Positions 42,304 to 49,613 of a DNA stretch of 64,000 nt are shown here, piece by piece. Below the pieces are notes generated by a model, which worked only from the letters and a program-made list of their open reading frames with translations, ran no database searches and was not told where the DNA came from. The stretch covers positions 54,344 to 118,343 of the forward strand of contig SVQH01000003.1 in assembly GCA_015065425.1 (NCBI GenBank). The letters run 5' to 3'. The number at the start of each line of letters is the position of its first letter. Within the stretch, counting starts at the first letter, position 1. The translations under genes and the position numbers were made by a program. This stretch comes from Oscillospiraceae bacterium (lineage in GTDB: Bacteria; Bacillota; Clostridia; Oscillospirales; Acutalibacteraceae).

Positions 42304-42941
42304 GAAGTTGTATTAAATCCATAGTCTTTCACCTCTTTCAATTCAATAATTTTGATATTCGGATAATCTTTTTTCATATTCAAAAGATATTCCGTAACGG
42401 ATGAATTCTTATCGGGAACTACCCATATCTGAATATAGTAATCTGTAAAATTAGAGAGTATATTATTTGAAAACCTGTTCTTTGATTTCAAACTTAATTC
42501 AACTTCAACACAAATCAAATTATTGTCTTTAGAAAATACAAAATCAGGTCTGTGTTTACGAACACCAAAACCGTCTTGTTTATGTAGTTGCTTTTCAGTT
42601 TTTATATCCGAAAAAGCAATACCGAATTTTTTGTTAAAATATATTGCAGTATCTAACACGGCAATATCATGTGCAATCTGCTCAATTCGTATATGCTCGG
42701 CTCGGTTGGGAACGCTCAACAATTTCTTGCCTGTAGAGGTAAGACTATAAATACCGGGGAAACCGTAAATATATTTCTTTCTCCTGATAATACCGATGTT
42801 TATCAATTTATTTAATCTTCTGTCACAGGCTCGCTGACCTGAAAAACCGCACATATAGCAAATGTGCTTGCCTGTAATAACGCGCCAACGGTCAATTTCT
42901 TTTAATATTAAATAATCTCTGTCTACTAATTTAACATTCAC
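42300..42941 (-). CDS. Replication-relaxation family protein
   Basis: A 213-residue protein: an N-terminal winged-helix part (LVDRDYLILKEIDRWRVITGKHI, RRLNKLINIGIIRRKK), then an endonuclease-like alpha/beta part (HRPDFVFSKDNNLICVEVELSLKS, with D..E.K spacing). This is the pattern of the Replic_Relax family found beside TraG-like ATPases on mobile elements, thought to act in DNA relaxation or accessory mobilisation. First gene of the minus-strand pair; an eight-bp palindrome lies 46 bases upstream. Confidence 0.82.
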   Translation of the reverse strand: MNVKLVDRDYLILKEIDRWRVITGKHICYMCGFSGQRACDRRLNKLINIGIIRRKKYIYGFPGIYSLTSTGKKLLSVPNRAEHIRIEQIAHDIAVLDTAIYFNKKFGIAFSDIKTEKQLHKQDGFGVRKHRPDFVFSKDNNLICVEVELSLKSKNRFSNNILSNFTDYYIQIWVVPDKNSSVTEYLLNMKKDYPNIKIIELKEVKDYGFNTTS

Positions 42942-42986
42942 AAAAACACCACCAATCCCAAAGCCTGTCTATGATAAATTTTATGA

Positions 42987-43009
42987 ATGTTCTTGTATAA
43001 AAAGAACAT
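42987..43009. promoter_or_regulatory. Palindrome upstream of the replication-relaxation gene
   Basis: ATGTTCTT - GTATAAA - AAGAACAT, eight-bp arms with a seven-base centre, 46 bases before the minus-strand start codon. A likely operator. The centre GTATAAA equals that of the inverted sites flanking the tyrosine recombinase, but the arms differ. Confidence 0.5.
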
Positions 43010-43050
43010 ATATTAAAAACTTAAAAATATAATATGTGCATGTGAACACT

Positions 43051-43228
43051 GTGCAATTACTTCTCGGCAAAATCCGAAATGTAATTGCACAGAGAAAAAC
43101 TACAGCCGAAGGCAAAATATGTATACAGGAAACTGTATACGCAGCTCTGCTGTAGTGCTTTTCCCGTCAGGGTGCATTTTGCATATTGCCGAAATTTCAG
43201 ATTCATTCAGATCTGAAATTTCGGCAAT
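43051..43228. other. Strongly structured non-coding region (RNA or oriT candidate)
   Basis: Three stable folds in a row. First, GTGCAATTAC/GTAATTGCAC (43051-43060, 43081-43090) with an inner CGG/CCG. Second, ACTACAGC/GCTGTAGT (43099-43106, 43149-43156) enclosing GTATACAG-GAAA-CTGTATAC (43121-43140), a GNRA-capped stem. Third, a perfect 18-bp stem (43185-43202, 43211-43228) with an eight-base loop. No gene overlaps them. They lie upstream of the minus-strand mobilisation genes. Confidence 0.75.
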
Positions 43229-43252
43229 AAAAAGCTGTAAAAAAATCACAGG

Positions 43253-43415
43253 TACATATTAAATATTAATTCAAATCTCAATCTATTATCTATCTCTATC
43301 TACAACTACAAACACAACTATACTAACTAACAACTTACTTACTAAACTAATACATAAACAAAAAACAATAAGTAAATACATAAAACACACAACACACATA
43401 AAAAACAACAAAACA
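43253..43415. other. G-depleted strand-asymmetric tract
   Basis: 163 bases with a single G on the plus strand (at 43372), made of A, C and T, with many CTA and ACA words. No gene is supported here: the open minus-strand frame is a result of the skewed composition. Such asymmetric stretches occur at unwinding regions and origins. Confidence 0.7.
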
Positions 43416-43455
43416 GCAACTGTACATACAATACTATGAGATGTAACAACATGAT

Positions 43456-43498
43456 GAGCGGGAGGGGTCTCGGGAACTTGCCGAGACCCCTCTCGCTC
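43456..43498. other. GC-rich 18-bp hairpin (oriT-like)
   Basis: Arms 43456-43473 and 43481-43498 pair over 18 bp with one G-T wobble, loop GAACTTG. The GC-rich core GGGGTCTCGG stands out in very AT-rich DNA. It is not followed by a T run, which argues against a terminator; a mobilisation origin or protein-binding site is more likely. Confidence 0.6.
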
Positions 43499-43567
43499 GT
43501 TGGTGCATCGAATGTATTGTATTTTAGGGCAGTTGCGGAGTTTAAGATGTTCTTCCTGTTATTCTGA

Positions 43568-43620
43568 AAAGTGTTCTTTTGTGGCAGGAATACTTTTGTT
43601 ACATAAAAAAAGAACACTTT
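43568..43620. repeat. 13-bp inverted repeat upstream of the tyrosine recombinase
   Basis: AAAGTGTTCTTTT (43568-43580) and AAAAGAACACTTT (43608-43620) with a 27-base spacer. Possible operator or recombinase-accessory site. The stretch from 43621 to 43708 shows nothing else clear. Confidence 0.6.
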
Positions 43621-43708
43621 GTCGCAAAAAAAGACAAGCTTTGACAGCCTGTCTGTGTTCTAATATATATGTAACATGAATATGATATATTGAGATTTGA
43701 AATTGATA

Positions 43709-43738
43709 TTTTTCGTGAAGTTTATACCTTTGCGAAAA
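43709..43738 (-). repeat. Left inverted recombination-like site (IRL)
   Basis: Eleven-base arms TTTTCGTGAAG and CTTTGCGAAAA (inverted, two mismatches) around a seven-base centre TTTATAC. It is the reverse complement of 45059-45088 with 29 of 30 bases equal. Confidence 0.85.
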
Positions 43739-43870
43739 TCAAAATCCGCCGATTTCTACTTTAATAATACAGAATAAGTGATAAAATGTCAATAAATCCG
43801 TTGTATATATTGCTGATTTATTTATTATATAGTTGATACAATGCTGAAAATCCTTTGTTTTTCATCTATA

Positions 43871-43893
43871 AGGGGTCAAAGAAAGGGTCAAAA
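43871..43893 (+). repeat. Direct repeat left of the tyrosine recombinase gene
   Basis: AGGGGTCAAA followed by a second GGGTCAAAA within 23 bases; matches 20 of 23 positions at 44996-45018 in the same orientation. Confidence 0.7.
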
Positions 43894-43908
43894 GAAAGGG
43901 TTGGTTCA

Positions 43909-44997
43909 ATGCCTAAAAGAGGAGAAAATATCCGCAAACGAAAAGACGGTCGCTGGGAAGCACGAATAATAACCGATACAGGTAAACCAAAATCAATTTA
44001 TGCACATTCCTACCGTGAAGTAAAAGAAAAAATAAAGAAACCGCCTGATGAAACGGTTACTTCATTTGATAAATCTGATTTAACATTCAAAGATATTTGT
44101 AATCTATGGCTGACAGATAATGAAATACTAAATAAAAAATCTACCACCGCTAAATATAAAAGTTTATGCAGAAATCATATTTTTCCCTATTTTGAAAATA
44201 TAAAACCAAGTGAAATACAAGTAAATCATATAAACGCATTTATAAGGCAAAAGACATACCAAAGTACACTTGAAGCAAAAACAATACACGATATAATTAC
44301 ACTATTAATGCAGATAATCAGGTACGGTGAAAAAAACGGATATATACCGCCTGTTAAGAATAATATACTATCTCCGAGTATACCGAAAAAAGAATTGGAT
44401 ATTTTGTCCGAAACAGAGCAGAAAACTCTTGTAAATTTAATTAAAAATAATATTACTGCTGAAAACATAGGAATACTTTTATCTCTTTTTGCAGGTTTGC
44501 GACTTGGCGAAATATGTGCTTTGCAATGGGGTGATATAGATTTTAATAACGGTTTAATATCTGTTACAAAGACAATGCAAAGAATTGAAGTTGAAAACAA
44601 AGCGACAAAAACGGAAATTATAATTGATACTCCCAAAAGTCAGAAATCAATCCGAAAAATACCGATACCCGATTTTTTAACAGCTCAATTGAAATTACTT
44701 TCAAAAGGCTGTAGCAATGAAGCCTATATTTTAACGGGAAGCAAAACCCGATTTATTGAGCCGAGAGCATATCAATATAAATTCAAGAAATATTTAACAC
44801 AAGCAAATATACGAGATATAAATTTTCATTCATTAAGACACACATTTGCAACAAGAGCAATTGAGCAGAATGTAGATATAAAAACATTAAGCGAGCTATT
44901 AGGACATTCAACCGTAAATTTTACTTTAGACAGATATGTACATCCCTCATTCAGCCTTAAGAAACAGAACATTGAAAAACTTGCAGTTTGTTATTAG
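43909..44997 (+). CDS. Tyrosine recombinase (phage/ICE integrase type)
   Basis: A 362-residue integrase: N-terminal arm-binding domain (about 5-45, GENIRKRKDGRWEARI), SAM-like core-binding domain (60-155), catalytic domain with Arg198 (AGLRLGE), His307-Arg310 (HSLRHTF), His333 (LLGHST) and Tyr343 (DRYVH). All catalytic residues are present. The ATG at 43909 follows GAAAGGG; the frame extends upstream from a TTG through a Gly-Ser-Lys repeat produced by the direct repeat. It sits in the middle of the element, flanked by direct repeats and by inverted 29-bp sites, so it may act on those rather than on the cotJC junctions. Confidence 0.93.
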   Translation: MPKRGENIRKRKDGRWEARIITDTGKPKSIYAHSYREVKEKIKKPPDETVTSFDKSDLTFKDICNLWLTDNEILNKKSTTAKYKSLCRNHIFPYFENIKPSEIQVNHINAFIRQKTYQSTLEAKTIHDIITLLMQIIRYGEKNGYIPPVKNNILSPSIPKKELDILSETEQKTLVNLIKNNITAENIGILLSLFAGLRLGEICALQWGDIDFNNGLISVTKTMQRIEVENKATKTEIIIDTPKSQKSIRKIPIPDFLTAQLKLLSKGCSNEAYILTGSKTRFIEPRAYQYKFKKYLTQANIRDINFHSLRHTFATRAIEQNVDIKTLSELLGHSTVNFTLDRYVHPSFSLKKQNIEKLAVCY

Positions 44998-45018
44998 GGG
45001 TCAAAAAAGTGGTCAAAA
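44996..45018 (+). repeat. Direct repeat right of the tyrosine recombinase gene
   Basis: Starts at the stop codon: AGGGGTCAAAAAAGTGGTCAAAA-type sequence of 23 bases, 20 of them shared with 43871-43893. Candidate arm-type binding or attachment sites. Confidence 0.7.
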
Positions 45019-45022
45019 ATTC

Positions 45023-45062
45023 AGCGGAAGCCAAACAAATCAAGGCTTCCGCTGTTCTTTTT
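45023..45062 (+). terminator. Terminator of the tyrosine recombinase gene
   Basis: Perfect 10-bp stem AGCGGAAGCC / GGCTTCCGCT, eleven-base loop, then TTCTTTTTC. The T run merges with the right inverted site. Confidence 0.88.
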
Positions 45063-45088
45063 CGTAAAGGTATAAACTTCACGAAAAA
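45059..45088 (+). repeat. Right inverted recombination-like site (IRR)
   Basis: Arms TTTTCGTAAAG and CTTCACGAAAA (inverted, one mismatch) around the seven-base centre GTATAAA. It is the inverted partner of 43709-43738 with the same centre. A further half-site-like CTTTTGCGAAAA lies at 45124-45135, inside a weak promoter-like stretch (TTGACT at 45117) before the next gene. Confidence 0.85.
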
Positions 45089-45179
45089 GGGGGCAAAGGG
45101 TCTTTTCTTTTTAGCATTGACTGCTTTTGCGAAAATTATACATCATTTTAGCCGAAAAATTAAGGAGGTTTATTAAAAA

Positions 45180-48100
45180 ATGAGTAAGGTAAAAAAAATC
45201 ATATGTTTATTGCTTTCTGTGATTATGGTGTTATCGCTTAATGTGCCTGTATTTGCGAATGACAATATAAAGGATATATCAAGAAATATTTCAAATGTTT
45301 CAAATGATGAACTTTTTGAAATTACAGTATCAACTGACAAAAGCAGTTACAAGACAACAAATATTGCAACTATTAATGTCACGGTTAAGAATGTAAGTGA
45401 TGAAAGCCTTGAAAATGTAAAGGCACAGGTTGTATTTGATGATTTACAACCGGTATCAAGAAAAAACAGCACAACAAGCAAGGAAGTATCAGTTTTGCAA
45501 ACAGGGGAATGTTTTGAATTCTCTTATAAGGCAACTTTGAACATTAACAAACATAAACTCAATATTTTCCAAAAGATTTTTCTATGGTTTGTAAGGTTGT
45601 TTAATGGCGGTTATACAGCAACTAACAACAGTATTGATGTTGTTGAAGAAAATGTAACTGAAATTAAATTTGGTAATTTTAGTGCGAACAATATTATTCA
45701 GGTTGGATATAAAGAAACTGTAACTTCGAATGTAAGCATTGAAGAACAAATTGAACAAACGGAATATATCCAAAATAGAATTGATGACTTTTGTAATAGC
45801 AATGAGTATAAAAATAGCAGTTTAGAAGAACAAATATCATTAATTAAGAGTTTTTTGAATGAATTAGAGAAAAATGGAGAAATAAAAAATATAATCTTTG
45901 AAGACAAATGTGTCTCTTTTGACTTTAAAAACGGATGGGGTGGCGGAATTGAACTAGTAGATGGTCATGCAGAAGATTGTTTTCAATCATCAGCTTCATC
46001 TGCTTACATAGATGACACTCGGTACATAACAGAAATAATAACACTATCTGAAAATACATATTCAAACAAGTTTGACAAGTGGATATTTTCAGTTGGCACT
46101 GCTGACTCTTGTTATTCAATACAAGAATTGGCAAATCAATATGCTGCTTTAGGTGTGCCTATAGAAAGAAAGGAATTAGCAACAGTTCAAACATATAAAG
46201 AATTTTCAGGCAGTGAATTTATTTATATACAATCACATGGAGATACAAAAAATGGAGTTCCTGTGATAAAAACAGAGGAATTTGCTACAAAAGAAAAAGA
46301 AAATTCTTATGCTGATAGCTTAAGTCTTGGCGATGTGGAAATATGGGGAAATGCAAAAACTAACACATGGTACTTCTATATTTATCCATCTTTTTTTGAA
46401 AATAATTATAAAAACAATAAACTAAACGATGCAATTGTATATATAGGCTCATGTAATGCATTTGGTAACAATAACATCGAAAATTATTCGTTTTATGATA
46501 GCTTTAAAAATGCAGGGGCAGGTACAGTAATAGGATTTTGCAATTCTGTAAATGTAAGTTATAGCAATTGTTTCGCAGAGAAACTTTTGTATTTTTTGTC
46601 GTTAGGTTATACCATAGGCGATTCATTTACACAAACTGTAAGAATATTGGGTGAAAATGATATTGATTTTTGGGAGCAATATGCTGAATATGATGAAGAA
46701 ATGGCTGGGGCTTATCCAATAATCTTAGGCGATAGAGATATTACCCTATTTGATAAGCAAATTGAGGGATTGGGCACATTTACAGCTAATATTTTAGATA
46801 ATTATTCAAAGCAACCAATAGAAAATGTTGCTGTTGAAATAAAATCAAATGCTAATGCTGAACTGTTTCATATGGTAAATACAAATGAAAATGGAACATT
46901 TGCAATTAATTTGCCTGAAGGAAATTATACATGTTCACTTATACATAATAACTATGTTCGTAAAGACTTTGAATTTGTTGTTGAAACAGATAACAATATC
47001 GTTATACTGAATTCTTACTACTTAACACCAACCACAAATTTAATGGGATATGTTATCGAAAAAGAAACTGAAAAACCTATTGAAGGTGCAAGTATACTGT
47101 TACAACAAATTGATGAGGGGGGAATGATTGTCGGAGAAATCACCTGTTCAACAGATGCCAACGGTCAATTTTCAGTTAATATTCCAGTCGGAACATACAC
47201 ATATACAATCAACAAATTGGATATGTTTGAGGAATTATACGAAACTGCAACAGGTAATATTACGGTAGAAAAGGCTGACGGAAATATTCTCGGTACGGTA
47301 TATCTTACCCCTGTAGATGTAAGTTTAATCACAGGATTTGTCAGAGATAAGACTACCGAATTGCCGATTAGTGATGTAACGATTGAATTTTCTGTTTCTA
47401 AAAACGGAACAACTGAAACAGTTTTTGCAATAACTGATTCAAACGGATATTTTGAACTGAACCTTCCAAAGGGAACTTACACTGTATCTTTTTACCATGA
47501 CGACTATAAGAATACACAATATGATATTGTTGTTAATGTCGAAGAAGTCGAAATAACCGAATTTCTTGAACAGAGTGATGCCCGTCTAATAATAGATTCG
47601 GGCGAATGTGGTGAAAATGCAATATATACTCTTTATGATGATGGTGAGTTAGTTGTTAGTGGTTATGGAAATATGTATAATTCAGGAATTAATTGCATAA
47701 AGAGTTACATAAATAAAGTTACTGTTTGTGAAGGAGTAACTAGCATTGGGGCATTTTCTTTTAAGGCTTGCAAGGCATTGGAAACTGTAACAATTCCTAG
47801 TAGTGTTGTATCAATTTATGCGGAAGCTTTTTCCGGTTGTGAAAATTTAACAGATGTAAATATTCCGTATGGCGTTGTATATATTTGGCGTGAAGCCTTC
47901 TTTAATACTGCTATAACTGAAATTGCAATACCTGGTAGTGTTAAACTTATTGCTGAATTTGCTTTTCAACATTGTCATAATTTAAAAAGCATAACAATTC
48001 AAGAAGGACTTGAAGAAATATATAAGTATGCTTTTTATGACTGTAGAAAATTAGACAATATTATAATTCCAAGCAGTGTGAAAACTATATATCGAGGTGC

Positions 48101-49274
48101 TTTTGAGGGGTGTGTTTCACTCAAAAACGTAGAGCTTAGGAACGGAATTACAACAATTGAAGGATATACTTTTTATGGAACCGCTATTGAAAATATTACA
48201 ATTCCAAGTTCTATTAAAAGATTGTATTATTACGAATATTCTGGTGGTTACAGTAATTATATATCTTGCTTTTTTGGTGCTACAAATTTAAAGAGTGTCG
48301 TCTTTGAACATGGAATAACAAGCATACCTGAATATTCATTTAAAGAATGCAACAGCATTGAAAGTATAATTATTCCGGATAGTGTAATAACTATTGAAGA
48401 ATATGCGTTTTATAATTGTGACAGCATTACAAACATTACAATTTCAGAGAGCATAACAACCATAGGAGCTTTTGCATTTTATGATTGTGACGGCATTGCA
48501 AACATTTCTATACCTATTAATTTAACAAGTATAAATCACTTTACATTTTATAGCTGTGACAGCCTTATAAGCATTGTAATACCTGATAGTGTAACAAGCA
48601 TTGGTGAATCTGCATTTTATAATTGTGACAGCCTTACAAGTATCGTAATACCTGATAGTGTAACAAGCATTGGTGAATCTGTATTTAATAATTGTGACAG
48701 CCTTACAAGTATAAAAGTAGATAAAGATAATTTATACTATTCCTGTGATGAATATGGGGGGTTGTTTGATAAGCATAAAACAACATTAATTCAGTATCCA
48801 ATTGGTAATGACCGAAAAGAATATAGAGTGCCCAATAGTGTAATTAGCATCTTGAGCAATGCATTTAGGGAATGTTGTAACCTTATAAGCATAACAGTAC
48901 CCGATGGTGTTACAAATGTTGGTGCAAATGCGTTTCGTGAGTGTACTAATCTTACAAGCATTACAATACCTAATAGTGTAACAAGTATAGGCAGTTATGC
49001 GTTTGATAATTGCGTTAACCTTAAAAACGTGATAATAGGGGATAAGGTAACGAGTATAGAATATGGTACATTTTATGGCTGTACCAATCTTACAAGTATA
49101 ACAATACCTAATAGTGTAACAAATATAGATTCTGTCGCATTTAGAAATTGTATAAATCTGACAGATGTATACTACAAAGGTACACAGGAAGAATGGCAAT
49201 TGATATCAATAGATGATGATTATTATGATTATAACAATTCTCTTATTAATGCCACTATTCACTACAACAGCTAA
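45180..49274 (+). CDS. Secreted caspase-like / BspA-type leucine-rich repeat protein
   Basis: A 1364-residue exported protein. Signal peptide 1-27; a beta-sandwich-like region (about 40-130) of CARDB type; then a domain (about 290-520) with SHGD (His353) and GSCNA (Cys425), the His-Cys pair of clan CD cysteine peptidases such as CHAT, clostripain and caspase relatives. Next are three carboxypeptidase regulatory-like domains (about 530-800; TNENGTFAINLPEGNYT, DANGQFSVNIPVGTYTY, DSNGYFELNLPKGTYTV). From about 840 to the end come more than fifteen 23-residue LRR_5 repeats (SIGESAFYNCDSLTSIVIPD). No LPXTG, SLH or dockerin is visible. AAGGAGG precedes the ATG. Likely a surface or secreted peptidase that binds a target through the LRR part; it is the main cargo of the element. 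Confidence 0.85.
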   Translation: MSKVKKIICLLLSVIMVLSLNVPVFANDNIKDISRNISNVSNDELFEITVSTDKSSYKTTNIATINVTVKNVSDESLENVKAQVVFDDLQPVSRKNSTTSKEVSVLQTGECFEFSYKATLNINKHKLNIFQKIFLWFVRLFNGGYTATNNSIDVVEENVTEIKFGNFSANNIIQVGYKETVTSNVSIEEQIEQTEYIQNRIDDFCNSNEYKNSSLEEQISLIKSFLNELEKNGEIKNIIFEDKCVSFDFKNGWGGGIELVDGHAEDCFQSSASSAYIDDTRYITEIITLSENTYSNKFDKWIFSVGTADSCYSIQELANQYAALGVPIERKELATVQTYKEFSGSEFIYIQSHGDTKNGVPVIKTEEFATKEKENSYADSLSLGDVEIWGNAKTNTWYFYIYPSFFENNYKNNKLNDAIVYIGSCNAFGNNNIENYSFYDSFKNAGAGTVIGFCNSVNVSYSNCFAEKLLYFLSLGYTIGDSFTQTVRILGENDIDFWEQYAEYDEEMAGAYPIILGDRDITLFDKQIEGLGTFTANILDNYSKQPIENVAVEIKSNANAELFHMVNTNENGTFAINLPEGNYTCSLIHNNYVRKDFEFVVETDNNIVILNSYYLTPTTNLMGYVIEKETEKPIEGASILLQQIDEGGMIVGEITCSTDANGQFSVNIPVGTYTYTINKLDMFEELYETATGNITVEKADGNILGTVYLTPVDVSLITGFVRDKTTELPISDVTIEFSVSKNGTTETVFAITDSNGYFELNLPKGTYTVSFYHDDYKNTQYDIVVNVEEVEITEFLEQSDARLIIDSGECGENAIYTLYDDGELVVSGYGNMYNSGINCIKSYINKVTVCEGVTSIGAFSFKACKALETVTIPSSVVSIYAEAFSGCENLTDVNIPYGVVYIWREAFFNTAITEIAIPGSVKLIAEFAFQHCHNLKSITIQEGLEEIYKYAFYDCRKLDNIIIPSSVKTIYRGAFEGCVSLKNVELRNGITTIEGYTFYGTAIENITIPSSIKRLYYYEYSGGYSNYISCFFGATNLKSVVFEHGITSIPEYSFKECNSIESIIIPDSVITIEEYAFYNCDSITNITISESITTIGAFAFYDCDGIANISIPINLTSINHFTFYSCDSLISIVIPDSVTSIGESAFYNCDSLTSIVIPDSVTSIGESVFNNCDSLTSIKVDKDNLYYSCDEYGGLFDKHKTTLIQYPIGNDRKEYRVPNSVISILSNAFRECCNLISITVPDGVTNVGANAFRECTNLTSITIPNSVTSIGSYAFDNCVNLKNVIIGDKVTSIEYGTFYGCTNLTSITIPNSVTNIDSVAFRNCINLTDVYYKGTQEEWQLISIDDDYYDYNNSLINATIHYNS
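48576..48713 (+). repeat. Near-identical 69-bp tandem repeat within the LRR region
   Basis: Two adjacent 69-base units (48576-48644 and 48645-48713) are almost identical in DNA, each coding one 23-residue repeat. Neighbouring units have diverged much more, so this pair is a recent duplication. Confidence 0.8.
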
Positions 49275-49292
49275 ACAACTCTAATTTACATC

Positions 49293-49333
49293 ACACCCCA
49301 TTCAACCACCTGTTTGAATGGGGTGTTCCTTTT
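49293..49333 (+). terminator. Terminator of the LRR protein gene
   Basis: Thirteen-bp perfect stem ACACCCCATTCAA / TTGAATGGGGTGT followed by TCCTTTT. Confidence 0.88.
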
Positions 49334-49391
49334 GTCCTGAAAATTTCATAACACATATACAATCCTCATAGACTTTAACGAGGTGGTGTAT

Positions 49392-49610
49392 GTGAGTGAA
49401 TTTACACAAAGCATTTTTAAGGGAAAAACGGAAGATGAAATAAGTACAGATTTCAACAAAAAATGGATTGAAATTATAAACAACTGTGCATATAAAATAA
49501 GTAAAGAAACCCCAAAAAGAAGTTTACAGCAATCGGACAAACATGGTATAATATCACTGACGGAAAATCAGACTTGTTCTGCAAATCTTGAAAAAAGAGG
49601 AGCTGAATAA
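49392..49610 (+). CDS. Small protein upstream of the serine recombinase
   Basis: A 72-residue, charged protein (SEFTQSIFKGKTEDEISTDFNKKWIEIIN) with no recognised domain. It starts at GTG 49392 with AGGTGG upstream (an in-frame GTG at 49383 is possible) and ends three bases before the recombinase start, so the two are co-expressed. It may be a recombination directionality factor or a regulator, judged only from size and position. A TATACAAT at 49356-49363 resembles a -10 element. Confidence 0.6.
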   Translation: MSEFTQSIFKGKTEDEISTDFNKKWIEIINNCAYKISKETPKRSLQQSDKHGIISLTENQTCSANLEKRGAE

Positions 49611-49613
49611 GTT

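Noticed and set aside
43255-43440. CRISPR-like or microsatellite repeat in the A/C/T tract
   Set aside because: Words such as CTA and ACA recur but there is no constant repeat with spacers.
43342-43617. Open frame of 91 codons on the minus strand
   Set aside because: It covers the G-depleted tract and a GC-rich hairpin, has no ribosome binding site and a composition produced by the skew.
49335-49363. Sigma-E promoter before the small protein and serine recombinase genes
   Set aside because: TATACAAT matches the -10 consensus at seven of eight bases, but the only -35-like sequence (GAAAATT) is ten bases away instead of about fourteen.
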